Counted from the first letter of the stretch, positions 27,101-36,957 are shown. The stretch is 58,728 bases of DNA from JADHOX01 sp038120515 (GCA_038120515.1 JAYOLW010000009.1:1-58728), one strand, 5' to 3'. The notes: generated by a model not told the origin, from the sequence alone. Numbers and translations: made by a program.

Positions 27101-28068
27101 AGTCAGAAATAAATATTTTAGATTCACAAAAACAAGATGTCGATGCTATATATAGTTCGCTTCGGCCCATATCATTTGAAAATTTTATTGGTCAAAATCA
27201 GCTTAAAGAAAATCTAAAAGTTTTTATCACTGCTGCTAAAAAAAGGTCAGATGTGATGGATCATATTCTTTTTTATGGTCCTCCAGGACTTGGTAAAACA
27301 ACTCTTGCCCAAATTATTTCGGTTGAAACTGGCGCAAATTTAGTTTCCACATCGGGTCCATTGTTAACAAAGGCTGGTGATATAGCTTCAATATTAACAA
27401 GTTTGAAAGAAGGAGATATTTTATTTATTGATGAAATACATCGTATGAATATTGCTGTTGAAGAGATTCTGTATTCTGCCATGGAAGATTTTAAGCTTGA
27501 TATTTTGATTGGTGAAGGTCCATCGGCAAGGACTGTTAAAATTGATTTGCCGAGATTTACAATTATTGGCGCTACTACAAGAATGGGTATGATATCTGCG
27601 CCACTTCGCGATCGATTTGGAATACCTTTAAGATTGGAATTTTACGATCCTAAAGAATTGGAGCAGCTTATTATTGGCGCAGCTAAAAAATTAAACATTA
27701 GTTTTGATGCAGATGGTAGTTTTGAAATTGCCAGCAGATCAAGAGGGACGCCTAGAATTGCTTTGAGGCTTCTTAAGAGAGTTAGAGATTATGCGGATTT
27801 TGTCGATTCAAAAGTTATTACCAGTAAAATTGCTGATATTGCGCTTAATAATCTCGAGATTGATAAAAATGGATTAGATTCAAATGATCGTCGCTATATA
27901 AATTTTATCAAAGATCATTACGATGGTGGTCCTGTTGGTATTGAAACAATATCCGCGGCATTGTCAGAACAGCGAGGTACAATTGAAGAAACAATCGAGC
28001 CCTATTTAATTCAAGAGGGTTTTGTTGCCAAAACACCAAAAGGTAGGATTTTATTAAAAAATGTCTAA
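27097..28068 (+). CDS. ruvB: Holliday junction branch migration ATPase RuvB
   Basis: This 323-residue AAA+ motor has Walker A GPPGLGKTTLAQ (about residue 62), Walker B LFIDEIHRM (about 110), sensor 1 IGATTR, the arginine-finger region LRDRFGIPLRL and the C-terminal winged helix with GPVGIETISAALSE. It is normal in length and overlaps ruvA (4 bases) and ybgC (8 bases). It drives branch migration with RuvA in recombination repair. Confidence 0.97.
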   Translation: MKSEINILDSQKQDVDAIYSSLRPISFENFIGQNQLKENLKVFITAAKKRSDVMDHILFYGPPGLGKTTLAQIISVETGANLVSTSGPLLTKAGDIASILTSLKEGDILFIDEIHRMNIAVEEILYSAMEDFKLDILIGEGPSARTVKIDLPRFTIIGATTRMGMISAPLRDRFGIPLRLEFYDPKELEQLIIGAAKKLNISFDADGSFEIASRSRGTPRIALRLLKRVRDYADFVDSKVITSKIADIALNNLEIDKNGLDSNDRRYINFIKDHYDGGPVGIETISAALSEQRGTIEETIEPYLIQEGFVAKTPKGRILLKNV

Positions 28069-28459
28069 ATTTTTTGAGCATAAAGTTAGAATATATTATG
28101 AGGATACTGATTTTGGAGGAGTGGTCTATTATGCTAATTACTTAAAATTTGCAGAACGGGCAAGAACTGAGATGTTGAGAAGCCTTGGTATTAATCAGAA
28201 TATATTAGCTCAATCATCAAATATATTATTTGTAGTCAAAGATTGTAAAATTACATATAAAGCATCATCTTCAATTGATGATGAGCTTAGGGTTGTTTCT
28301 AATGTTGTAAAATGTAGTGGAGCAAGTCTGCAAATAAAGCAGCAGATATTTTTAATTGATAAACTGATAACAGATATTGATGTTTTAATTGTTAGTGTTA
28401 ATGATAAATTTCAGGTTGTGAAGATCCCTGCCGATTTAAAAAATAAATTTATATCATGA
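28061..28459 (+). CDS. ybgC: Acyl-CoA thioesterase YbgC (Tol-Pal associated)
   Basis: This 132-residue hot-dog fold thioesterase has the catalytic signature YYEDTDFGGVVYYANYLKFAERARTE, including the essential aspartate in DTDFGGVVYY. YbgC normally lies with tolQ-tolR after ruvB in alphaproteobacteria. Here the ruvA-ruvB-ybgC order is kept, but the tol genes are absent and a DUF2066 gene follows with a 4-base overlap. It acts in cytoplasmic acyl-thioester turnover, possibly phospholipid metabolism near the division site. Confidence 0.9.
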   Translation: MSKFFEHKVRIYYEDTDFGGVVYYANYLKFAERARTEMLRSLGINQNILAQSSNILFVVKDCKITYKASSSIDDELRVVSNVVKCSGASLQIKQQIFLIDKLITDIDVLIVSVNDKFQVVKIPADLKNKFIS

Positions 28460-29520
28460 AAAATTTTGCATTTTTAGCTTTAATTACATTAATCCTGCTG
28501 CCATTTAGCATTTCCTATGCAAACGAACAATTTACAGTTCATGGCATCAATATATCTGAAGTTGGTGAAAATTCTACAATTGCTAGACAGAAAGCTGTTG
28601 AGAGGGCTCAATTAGAAGCTTTCAAGACTTTAGTTGGAAGGTTGATTGGCAATGAGTTTGAAATTAATTTTAAAGATAGTGATATTGAGCAATTAATTGA
28701 ATCAATTGAAATTTCTGCTGAAGTCATTACTAATCAAAACTATGCAGCTACATACACTATTTTTTTTAATGAAAATTATACAACATATTATTTAGATAAC
28801 AAAATTTTGGATGCGAAGGCTCAAGTTCCTTCTGTACTAGTTATCCCAGTGATGAATGAGAATGGTTTTTTTAAATTATGGCAATATGGAAATATATGGA
28901 AGACAGCATTGACAAACATTGATCCAAAAACCGTGATTGATATCAAGATACCTTCAGGAGATATTGATGATCTTAGTAATTTTGTCGTTGAAAATTTTGG
29001 CAGTTACACACCTGAAAGTATAAATGCCCTTAAGCAAAACTATGGAGTTGATAAAATAATAGTAGCAACGGTAATTTATGATTATGACAAAGCTTATTCT
29101 GACATCAACCTTTCCCTACATTTAGGAGAGCTTGGTAAGTTAGAAAATAGAACAATTTTAGCAAATAAATCTATGAGTCCAGATGAGTCACTTAGAGAAA
29201 ATTTAGCGGAATATGCAAATTTGTTATATAGGCAGCTTGATGAGGCTTGGGTTAATTTCTCGACATTATCTCTTTCATCTCAGCTAAATAAACAGCTAGT
29301 GGTCTTCAGAATTAACAAACCTCAAGATGTAAACAAGATTTTTTCTGACATTGGCAGATTAAATTTTGTTAAATCATATGATTTGGCTTCTGTTTCAACT
29401 ATGTATTTGGGTATGAATTTGTTTTTTGAACAAACTCCGTTAGATTTTGTTGAAAGCTTAAAAAATGTTGGCTATAGAATTTCAAGAAATGGTGATAATT
29501 TGTTTATAATTGATAATTAA
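28456..29520 (+). CDS. DUF2066 exported protein
   Basis: This 354-residue protein has a clear signal peptide (MKNFAFLALITLILLPFSIS, cleavage near YAN-EQ). The mature part begins FTVHGINISEVGENSTIARQ, followed by AVERAQLEAFKTLVGRLIG, the hallmark of DUF2066, a periplasmic family of unknown function. In many proteobacteria DUF2066 genes lie next to perM-type permeases and hda, and here the perM-like gene follows after 7 bases. That recurring neighbourhood suggests a link to the permease. No enzyme motif is seen. Confidence 0.8.
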   Translation: MKNFAFLALITLILLPFSISYANEQFTVHGINISEVGENSTIARQKAVERAQLEAFKTLVGRLIGNEFEINFKDSDIEQLIESIEISAEVITNQNYAATYTIFFNENYTTYYLDNKILDAKAQVPSVLVIPVMNENGFFKLWQYGNIWKTALTNIDPKTVIDIKIPSGDIDDLSNFVVENFGSYTPESINALKQNYGVDKIIVATVIYDYDKAYSDINLSLHLGELGKLENRTILANKSMSPDESLRENLAEYANLLYRQLDEAWVNFSTLSLSSQLNKQLVVFRINKPQDVNKIFSDIGRLNFVKSYDLASVSTMYLGMNLFFEQTPLDFVESLKNVGYRISRNGDNLFIIDN

Positions 29521-29527
29521 AATATAA

Positions 29528-30571
29528 ATGCTCAACTCATTTAGACTATCATTATTCTTAATTTTTGCATTTGTTTCAATTCTGTTATATTCAGTTTCAG
29601 CAATTTTATTGCCTTTTGTTTTGGGCTTGATTTTAGCATATTTACTAAACCCGGTTACAATATTACTAGAAAAACATATTTCACGCTCATTTGCGGCAGT
29701 TGTATCATTGTTAATTTTAATTTTAATTTTAGTGGCTACTTTATTAGTAATTGGCCCATATTTATATCAGGAGTTATCATTGTTTGTTAAAGAAATGCCA
29801 GATTATTTGGCTAATCTTCGAAATGTTATTTCACCCCATATCGATGAATTTTATAATAACTTTGGCATAAAGATTTATGATGGTGATAATACTGTTTTAC
29901 AGAAAGCTTCACAAAACATTATTAAACTTTCAACAGGGTTGCTGTCTAATTTATGGAATTCGAGTTTGGCAATTATAAATGTTGTAGCCTTATTAATAAT
30001 AACGCCAATTGTTTCTTTTTATCTGTTGCGTGACTGGCAAGATATAGTGATGAATTTTTATAATCTTGTGCCAAGAAGGCATCTGAAAACAGTTAAATCC
30101 TTGATGACGCAGATCGACAGAGTTTTGTCTGGTTATATTAGGGGGCAACTTAATGTTTGTTTCATACTAGGTGTATTTTACTCCTTAGGACTTGGTTTGG
30201 TAGGTTTGACTTACGGAGTATTGTTAGGTTTTGTTTCTGGCATTCTGGTTTTATTACCTTATTTTGGAGTTGCTATAGGTATGTCGATTGGTGTTGTGTT
30301 AGCATATTTACAATTTGGGGATTATTATCAGATAATGCTTGTACTGTTTGTATATTTGTTTGGTCAATTTGTTGAAGGTAATTTTATTACACCAAAGTTG
30401 GTTGGAGATAAGGTGGGTTTGCATCCTGCGATAATTATTTTTTCATTATTGTCTGGAGCGACATTATTTGGTTTTGTAGGAATACTTTTTGCTATACCTT
30501 TTACTGCGAGTTTATGGGTTTGTTTACATCATTTTGTTTTATTATATAAAAAAAGTAGTAGCTATAAATAA
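29528..30571 (+). CDS. AI-2E/PerM family membrane transporter
   Basis: This 347-residue polytopic inner membrane protein of the AI-2E transporter superfamily has two N-terminal helices with ILLPFVLGLILAYLLNPV, a periplasmic linker, and the family's C-terminal helices with GYIRGQLNVCFILGVFYSLGL, LPYFGVAIG and FVEGNFITPKLVGDKVGLHP. Substrates of such proteins range from autoinducer-2 to ions and cannot be told here. It lies at the end of the ruvA-ruvB-ybgC-DUF2066 operon. Confidence 0.88.
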   Translation: MLNSFRLSLFLIFAFVSILLYSVSAILLPFVLGLILAYLLNPVTILLEKHISRSFAAVVSLLILILILVATLLVIGPYLYQELSLFVKEMPDYLANLRNVISPHIDEFYNNFGIKIYDGDNTVLQKASQNIIKLSTGLLSNLWNSSLAIINVVALLIITPIVSFYLLRDWQDIVMNFYNLVPRRHLKTVKSLMTQIDRVLSGYIRGQLNVCFILGVFYSLGLGLVGLTYGVLLGFVSGILVLLPYFGVAIGMSIGVVLAYLQFGDYYQIMLVLFVYLFGQFVEGNFITPKLVGDKVGLHPAIIIFSLLSGATLFGFVGILFAIPFTASLWVCLHHFVLLYKKSSSYK

Positions 30572-30607
30572 AGTTTAATTATAAATTGCAAAAAAAAGAA
30601 TTATGTT

Positions 30608-31069
30608 ATGCTTAAATTCCTAATTTTTTCATTTTTATTTATTTTCTCTTGTTCAACTAAAGAGCCTATACAACAATTTGATGTTGAGGTTGTTGAAGAT
30701 TATGATTTGGAAGAGGTTCTAGAGGAAGAAATTGTAGATATAAATGCATTATATGAATTTAAAAATTTTGAAGATTTAATTCTTGAGATGAATTTGTCAG
30801 ATATTGATTTAGAGGAGATTTCGCTATATCAAAATGATGCAAATATATTCTTTGAAAATGTATCTAACAAAAGTTCAAAAGAATTCTATCTTGACAAGTC
30901 ACAAATAAAAATTGATATGGCTGTAATTAGCAGTTTTGAGATTTTGTCTCTAGGAAAATTTTGCAGAGAGTTTTCAAGTAGGATAGATTTTAGAATTGCT
31001 GACATTTCTATTGTAGGAGTTGCTTGCCGTGAAAATGATGGTTGGAAAATATTAAAAAGAATTAACTAG
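30608..31069 (+). CDS. Small acidic lipoprotein of unknown function
   Basis: This 153-residue protein has a signal peptide with lipobox FSCS (Cys15), followed by a very acidic segment (VEVVEDYDLEEVLEEEIVD, about 26-44) and a small folded domain that ends GVACRENDGWKILKRIN. The closing pattern, a conserved Cys with ENDGWKI, suggests a small beta-rich domain. I recognise no family. It sits 8 bases before fabI, where alphaproteobacteria such as those with DUF2066-perM often have hda, so it may be a lineage-specific insert. Confidence 0.7.
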   Translation: MLKFLIFSFLFIFSCSTKEPIQQFDVEVVEDYDLEEVLEEEIVDINALYEFKNFEDLILEMNLSDIDLEEISLYQNDANIFFENVSNKSSKEFYLDKSQIKIDMAVISSFEILSLGKFCREFSSRIDFRIADISIVGVACRENDGWKILKRIN

Positions 31070-31077
31070 TTACTATT

Positions 31078-31914
31078 ATGTCTGTTGAATTGGAGAATTT
31101 CCCTATAGGAAACTTGATGGCCGGAAAAAAAGGTCTAATTATGGGTGTTGCAAATAACAAATCAATTGCTTGGTCTATTGCTTCGGCCGCTCATGCACAA
31201 GGTGCAGAATTAGCATTTTCATATCAAGGTGAAATTCTTCAAAAAAGAGTTGAGCCATTAGCTGAATCTGTTGGTTCAAAACTTGTTATCCCTTGTGATG
31301 TAACAGATGATGAGTCGATTGATTCATTATTTGCGACATTGGAAAAAGAGTGGGGTAAGATAGATTTTGTAGTCCATGCAATAGCATTTTCAGATAAAGA
31401 AGAACTTAAAGGTCGTTATATTAATACCACATTAGAGAATTTTACGAGAACTATGCAAATTTCTTGTTTCTCGTTCACAGCAATTGCAAAGAGAGCTGCT
31501 AGCATTATGAGTTCTGATGGCAGTCTTTTAACCTTATCATATTATGGTGCTGAAAAGGTAATGCCGCATTATAATGTTATGGGTGTAGCAAAAGCAGCAC
31601 TTGAGGCAAGTGTTAGATATCTTGCATGTGATCTTGGTAAAGATGGAATTAGGGTTAATGCAATTTCTGCTGGTCCTATGCGAACCTTAGCTGCTGCAGG
31701 TATTGGAGATTTTAGATATATGCTAAAATGGAATGAGTATAACTCTCCATTAAAAAGAAACGTTACTTCTAATGATGTGGGTAAGTCTGGCTTGTATATG
31801 ATAAGTGATCTCAGTTCTGGTGTCACAGGTGAGGTCGTATATGTAGATTCTGGATTTCATGTTGTTGGCATGAAAGCTATAGATGCTCCTGATATTTCTA
31901 TAGTTAAAGATTAG
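31078..31914 (+). CDS. fabI: Enoyl-ACP reductase (NADH) FabI
   Basis: This 278-residue short-chain dehydrogenase/reductase carries out the last reduction of each fatty acid elongation cycle. The cofactor motif is GLIMGVANNKSIAWSIA, and the catalytic Tyr and Lys are in LTLSYYGAEKVMPHYNVMGV followed by AKAALEASVRYLA, exactly the FabI pattern. The closing segment GEVVYVDSGFHVVGM is complete. It is the triclosan/isoniazid-class target enzyme, of ordinary length. Confidence 0.96.
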   Translation: MSVELENFPIGNLMAGKKGLIMGVANNKSIAWSIASAAHAQGAELAFSYQGEILQKRVEPLAESVGSKLVIPCDVTDDESIDSLFATLEKEWGKIDFVVHAIAFSDKEELKGRYINTTLENFTRTMQISCFSFTAIAKRAASIMSSDGSLLTLSYYGAEKVMPHYNVMGVAKAALEASVRYLACDLGKDGIRVNAISAGPMRTLAAAGIGDFRYMLKWNEYNSPLKRNVTSNDVGKSGLYMISDLSSGVTGEVVYVDSGFHVVGMKAIDAPDISIVKD

Positions 31915-31932
31915 AATAGTGCTTTATAGCAA

Positions 31933-32835
31933 ATGATAAATATTTCCAAAAACGCATTGATATTTATCAAATATATATTTGGCTCATTATTCAAGGAATC
32001 ATTCTATCGTGATGCAATTAATTTTAGGTTATCAAGAATTCTAATCTTGTATTTCGTCATTTTATTTATGGCTTACATGGTTCCATTTACTTCAGTTTTT
32101 AGTAAATTTGTATCGATTGATTTAGTTAATCCTAATAACCTTATTTCAAAAAAGATTGATCATGTAATATCACAGATTCCGAGTTTTGATATCAAGGATG
32201 GAAAAATTAATAATGAAGATATTGGACAAATTACAATTACCGAATATCAAAATCATGATGATATCATTGTATTTGATACTAAAGAGCTTCAAAGTAAAAC
32301 CGGGGCATTATATTTTGGTTCAAATGGATTATATTATAATGAATTAGTTTTGAGTTACTTTATTACAAATCTTTTTGAAATACCAAGTAGAAATTTCATT
32401 TCTTCTAATCATGACAAAGTATATGAGTTTTTATCATATGACAATTTTGAGGATATTAGTATATCATCAAATTATGTTAGGTCGTTGATGATTGATATTT
32501 TGGCAAAATATGATCGAAAATATATATTAATAGTGTCGTTATATTTTGTTATTGCCAAATTTTTTATTTTACTTGTGCAAATTACAATATTCACATTTCT
32601 TGCAATTGCAGTTTTTGGACCAAATAAACAAAAATACTATAAGACGTTTGTACTTACTACTTGTGCATTTATCCCATATTTTATTTTAGAGCTTGTTAAT
32701 ATTATTACATATAAACAGTCTTTTATTTTAAACACATATCCTTCGAGCTTTTTAATATTTTTGTTTGTAAATTTTTATTTTGTAAGATTTGCAGCTAAAT
32801 CAATTGATAAATCTGATTATGAAATCAATAGTTGA
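31933..32835 (+). CDS. DUF1189-like membrane protein
   Basis: This 300-residue protein has an N-terminal membrane helix (about 35-55), a periplasmic domain of about 130 residues containing QIPSFDIKDGKINNEDIG, and three or four C-terminal helices. The QIPxFxIxDGK pattern and this topology match DUF1189, a membrane family of unknown function. The gene overlaps the start of yciB by 17 bases. Nothing indicates a substrate or partner. Confidence 0.6.
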   Translation: MINISKNALIFIKYIFGSLFKESFYRDAINFRLSRILILYFVILFMAYMVPFTSVFSKFVSIDLVNPNNLISKKIDHVISQIPSFDIKDGKINNEDIGQITITEYQNHDDIIVFDTKELQSKTGALYFGSNGLYYNELVLSYFITNLFEIPSRNFISSNHDKVYEFLSYDNFEDISISSNYVRSLMIDILAKYDRKYILIVSLYFVIAKFFILLVQITIFTFLAIAVFGPNKQKYYKTFVLTTCAFIPYFILELVNIITYKQSFILNTYPSSFLIFLFVNFYFVRFAAKSIDKSDYEINS

Positions 32836-33346
32836 GATAATACCACTTATAGGTTTTCTAATAGCATATAAACAATATGGGATTATTAATGCAACAATCG
32901 TTCTTGTTTTGTTGTCATTGATATCAATTATTTTGCTATATATAAAAGAACGTAAGGTCGCGAAAATGCCATTATTTTCAGCTCTTGTTGTAGTGTTTTT
33001 TGGTGCGCTGACGATTTTATTTGATAATCCAATATTTATTAAATTAAAACCAACAATTATTAATATAATATTTGCAATAACATTATTAATTGCAAATTAT
33101 AAAGGAAAGCCATTGCTTAAAATGTTTCTGGAAAAATCATTAACTATGAATGATAAGGCATGGCAAATCTTATCCAGGCGTTATGCTATTCTTTTTATAT
33201 TTTTGGCCATTTTAAATGAAATAGTGTGGAGAAATTTTTCTGAGAGTATATGGGTTAATTTCAAAGTATTTGGTATTCTTGGTATTTCGATGTTATTTAT
33301 TATTTCTCAGATACCATTTATGAACAAAAACAGCACTTCTCAATAA
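32819..33346 (+). CDS. yciB: Septation protein A / YciB family membrane protein
   Basis: About 175 residues with five predicted membrane helices. Family markers are VEIIPLIGFLIAYKQYG, FGALTILFDNPIFIKLKPTI and LNEIVWRNFSESIWVNFKVF. I chose the ATG at 32819, which starts MKSIVEIIPL as in the family; the frame is open to 32789 but that would overlap the preceding gene further. YciB interacts with cell elongation and division proteins in E. coli. It lies 16 bases before prfA. Confidence 0.9.
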   Translation: MKSIVEIIPLIGFLIAYKQYGIINATIVLVLLSLISIILLYIKERKVAKMPLFSALVVVFFGALTILFDNPIFIKLKPTIINIIFAITLLIANYKGKPLLKMFLEKSLTMNDKAWQILSRRYAILFIFLAILNEIVWRNFSESIWVNFKVFGILGISMLFIISQIPFMNKNSTSQ

Positions 33347-33362
33347 ATTAAGATTTAAAATA

Positions 33363-34446
33363 ATGGATATAATATCAAAGCTCGAACAAATTGAGATTAA
33401 TTATAATAGAATAGCAAAACAACTTGAAGATCCATCTGGCTTATCAAGGGAGGAGTTTGTTAAGGTTTCAAAAGAATATTCTGAATTAGAACCAATTATA
33501 GAAGATTATAATATTTATAAAACTAAAATTAATGAATTAGCAGAATTAAAGGCAATTATATCTGATGGAAGTAATGACAAAGAAATGAAGGAATTGGCGA
33601 CTGAAGAAATACCTTTGATTGAACAAGATATTTGCGATATAGAGCTTTCAATTAAAAAGCACTTGATACCAAAAGATAAGGATGATGAAAAAAATGCAAT
33701 TATCGAGATAAGGGCTGGTACCGGTGGCGGTGAGGCAGCATTATTTGCAGCTGATTTATTGAAAATGTATCAAAAATATGCAGAGATTAAAAATTGGCGT
33801 TTTGAGTTAATTTCAATTTCTGGTACTGAAATAGGTGGATGCAAAGAGGCAACAGCATCTATTTCGGGTAAAGATGTTTTTAGTAAATTAAAATTTGAAT
33901 CAGGAGTGCATAGAGTACAACGAGTTCCAGAAACTGAATCTAGTGGAAGAATTCATACTTCAGCTGCAACGGTGGCAGTTCTTCCTGAGGTTGAGGATAT
34001 TGATATTAAAATAGACGAAAAAGATCTTAGAATTGATATCTTTAGAGCAAGTGGCCCTGGTGGACAATCAGTAAATACAACTGATTCTGCAGTTAGAATA
34101 GTTCATATTCCAACGGGTATAACTGTATCACAACAAGATCAAAAATCCCAGCATAAAAACAAAGAAAAAGCTATGCGCATTTTGAAAGCAAGGTTGTATG
34201 ACCATCAGAAGGCAATAGAAGATTCATCACGTTCTGAAGAAAGAAGAAACCAAATTGGTTCAGGAGATCGCTCTGAGCGAATAAGAACATATAATATTCC
34301 TCAAAGTAGAATTTNNNNNNNNNNATCATAGAATTAATTTAACTTTATATAAAATTGAAGAAATTCTTCATAATGGCGAACTTGATTATTTAGTCGATCC
34401 TTTGATTGCAGAAGATGCTGCAAATAAACTTGCAAATATAAATTAA
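33363..34446 (+). CDS. prfA: Peptide chain release factor 1
   Basis: Release factor for UAA and UAG stops. The PCRF domain contains IIEIRAGTGGGEAALFAADL. The anticodon-like tripeptide region precedes SSGRIHTSAATVAVLPE, and the catalytic GGQ is in ASGPGGQSVNTTDSAVRI. The gene is interrupted by ten N bases (34315-34324). The reading before the gap ends at PQSRI; the reading after it gives DHRINLTLYKIEEILH through IADAANKLANIN-like residues and stops at 34446. The two halves are out of frame only because the placeholder is 10 bases: family alignment predicts three missing bases. I therefore treat it as intact. No prmC follows. Confidence 0.95.
34315..34324. other. Assembly gap of 10 N inside prfA
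   Basis: Ten N replace what conservation around PQSRI-x-DHRINL predicts to be three bases. The gap length should be a multiple of three for an intact gene. Confidence 0.9.
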
Positions 34447-34528
34447 TGAGTTAGTGACAATAAAATAACAAATGAGAGGAGAGTATGGGATTTGGTATTT
34501 TGGCAGATAAGAATTTTCTTTTTTGGGC

Positions 34529-35260
34529 ATGAGCCTAAAATGTTACATATTTAAAAAATGTAAGCAGGCTAATTCGTCTTGTTTGCATTATATGCTATTA
34601 GCCCTTTTAATTGTATTGTTTATTACAAAGACATACTGCATTTTCAATGATAGTAATAATCATAGAATATCTGTTTTAAGAGAAAATACGGAGCGCTTAA
34701 ATATTGGGTTTGAGGGTTCCTTAAAAAAAATATTGTTGCTACATTATTCTGCAAAAGATCAGCAAAATTACTCGCACAAAGAAATTGTTAATTTAGAAAT
34801 CTTTGATCCAGAATATGATAATATTACTGGTAACAAGATTATACCAGTAAAAATTCATATGAAGGATGAGCTAAATCATTTAATCTCGCTTGAATCAAAA
34901 ATTAATGTTAATATTTTGTTAAAAGAACTTTTTGATAATATTGATAATAAAGTTACAATATTGTTGTTAGATAGAAGTCATAATGTTATTTTAGCAAATG
35001 GTTCTAATAATTTCCTTTCTAATGATGAGAAGTTAAGAGTTGAAAGTGTTAGTTTGTTGGATAAGGCTTTAGTAATAGAAAATAGCACCTTTTATTATGT
35101 CAAAAAGTTAAAGAATTATCCATTTACAATACTTGGAGGCTATAATAATGATTATATTTATGGTCAAATCTTCAAAGAGAGTTGTAAAGTTTTGATGTTT
35201 TTATTAATTATGGCTTTAGTGGCAGTATTTCTATATAAAAGAATGAAATTAATTAACTAA
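34529..35260 (+). CDS. Membrane protein with sensor-like periplasmic domain
   Basis: About 243 residues. It has an N-terminal membrane helix (YMLLALLIVLFITKTYCIF), a periplasmic domain of about 155 residues, and a C-terminal helix (VLMFLLIMALVAVFLYKRM) ending almost at once, with a short cytoplasmic tail. The layout is that of the sensor half of a histidine kinase or chemoreceptor without any output domain. The periplasmic part contains ILLLDRSHNVILANGSNNFL, reminiscent of Cache/PAS-like sensors. I use the ATG at 34529; a TTG two codons earlier is possible. It converges with the ankyrin gene, overlapping it by 12 bases. Function unknown. Confidence 0.6.
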   Translation: MSLKCYIFKKCKQANSSCLHYMLLALLIVLFITKTYCIFNDSNNHRISVLRENTERLNIGFEGSLKKILLLHYSAKDQQNYSHKEIVNLEIFDPEYDNITGNKIIPVKIHMKDELNHLISLESKINVNILLKELFDNIDNKVTILLLDRSHNVILANGSNNFLSNDEKLRVESVSLLDKALVIENSTFYYVKKLKNYPFTILGGYNNDYIYGQIFKESCKVLMFLLIMALVAVFLYKRMKLIN

Positions 35261-36957
35261 GGCTTTTTTGAATATATCAAGCATAATTGTGTCGTTATTA
35301 TGCATTGCAAGATCATATGGTGTTATATCATCATTATGGCTAAAATTTGGATTAGCTCCCCATAACAATAATTCAATAGCAAAATCGTATTTTTGCATTT
35401 CAACTGCATAATATAGGGCCGGCCTGTTGTTTAGGTCTGTAGTATTTGGGTCATATCCCATAGACAATAATTGCCGCATTATATATGGCGAATTATTTTC
35501 ATGTAATGCAAATGTAATTGGTGAAAAATTATTGCTAAATATATCATAATTTAAACCAATTTTCTCGATAATAGCCTTAACTCCGTTTACGTTTTCAGTT
35601 TTAATTGAAGCAAATAGAAGTTGGAAATATTCCTCAAGAAATATTGGTTCTGAGATATGATTATTGGGATGTTGATAATTTGCATTATTATAAAATCCAG
35701 AACCTATAGTTAAATATGGATTTTGAATTGGTTTTGCTTGAACTCTAATTTTTAGTAATGGAGAATTCTCTTCTATAAATGTGTTTTGATTCATTACATT
35801 AGCAATGGTATTTTTGTTGATTGATAAATTTGTACCAGATTGAGCATCGTCAGACAAAACTGTGTTAGTAGTGTTGATTTTAACAGAGGTTTTGTTGCTA
35901 TCTAAACTTTCGATCTTCGTATTCTCAGTTTCTTTTGCTTGTGATGGCAAAGATTTTGCCTTGTCATGATCATCAGTAGCAATATTAGTTTGTTCATTTT
36001 GATTAGTTTCTTCTTGATTGCTAGTGTCGGTTTCAGGAGTTTCGGTAGCAATATTAGTTTGTTCATTTTGATTAGTTTCTTCTTNNNNNNNNNNNNNNNN
36101 NNNNNNNNNNNNNNNNNNNNNNNNNNNNNNNNNNNNNNNNNNNNNNNNNNNNNNNNNNNNNNNNNNNNNNNNNNNNNNNNNNNNGTTTCAGGAGTTTCGG
36201 TAGCAATATTAGTTTGTTCATTTTGATTAGTTTCTTCTTGATTGCTAGAGTCAGTTTCAGGAGTTTCGGTAGCAATATTAGTTTGTTCATTTTGATTAGT
36301 TTCTTCTTGATTGCTAGAGTCAGTTTCAGGAGTTTCGGTAGCAATATTAGTTTGTTCATTTTGATTAGTTTCTTCTTGATTGCTAGTGTCGGTTTCAGGA
36401 GTTTCGGTAGCAATATTAGTTTGTTTATTTTGATCAGCTGCTTCTTGATTATTATTAGTTTCGTTGACGAAAATTGGATCAGCAAGCAGGATATCTTCTT
36501 CATTTTTAAAGCCGTCAAACAATTTTTGTTCGAAATCTTCATTATCTTGATTATGTATATCAGAATTATCATCAATATCCTGATCATCTAGTTCTGCAGA
36601 ATTTTCTTTTAATTCTTGTGATAACATGGAGTCTAAATTCATGAAATCATCTCCAAATTTATCCAATTCATCTTTTTGATCCAATGTTTCCTTAGTTTTT
36701 GCATCTTTGGTTTCAATGCTTTTTGTGTCAGTGCTTAGGCTTTGGTTATTACTAGTTTTTTCTTCATTTTCTGTATTTTTTTTGGTGTTTTTCTCGGCAG
36801 GGGCTAAGAATTTATCGGATAAAGAATCAAGAGGTGAAAAAACATTAGATGATTTTTCTGAACTAAAGGCATGTTGAATATTAGACCCTAAAAGAATCAT
36901 AAACAAAACCGATAACGATATGAAAAAATTAGACAAAAAGATCATCCTCCTTAGCAA
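35249..36957 (-). CDS. Secreted acidic ankyrin protein with 23-residue tandem repeats
   Basis: A single gene, split only by a 100-N gap (36085-36184). An N-terminal signal (ISLSVLFMILLGSNIQHAFS) is followed by an acidic, asparagine- and glutamate-rich region. Then come tandem 23-residue units reading TNQNEQTNIATETPETDSSN plus QEE, and finally about four ankyrin repeats (SPITFALHENNSPYIMRQLL, RPALYYAVEMQKYDFAIELL, WGANPNFSHNDDITPYDLAM). The frames on the two sides of the gap differ only because 100 is the wrong length: repeat phase predicts a gap of 14 + 69k bases, which restores one frame. It is probably exported and displayed or secreted. The true size is unknown. Confidence 0.8.
35968..36460. 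repeat. 69-bp in-frame tandem repeat (at least six copies)
   Basis: A 69-bp unit beginning GTTTCAGGAGTTTCGGTAGC is seen complete at 36185, 36254 and 36323, with a diverged copy at 36392-36460. Left of the gap, a partial copy ends at 36029 and another runs from 36030 into the N. Copies differ at few bases (AGTGTCG versus AGAGTCA), showing recent amplification. The array was clearly not resolved by assembly. Confidence 0.95.
36085..36184. other. Assembly gap of 100 N in the repeat array
   Basis: A placeholder of exactly 100 N. Units start at 36030 and 36185, 155 bases apart (2 x 69 + 17), so the real gap must be 14, 83, 152 and so on bases. Confidence 0.95.

Noticed and set aside
35966..36591. 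Open frames on the plus strand and in a second minus frame through the 69-bp repeats
   Set aside because: They are by-products of a 69-bp repeat that lacks stops in several frames; only the frame with signal peptide and ankyrin repeats makes sense.
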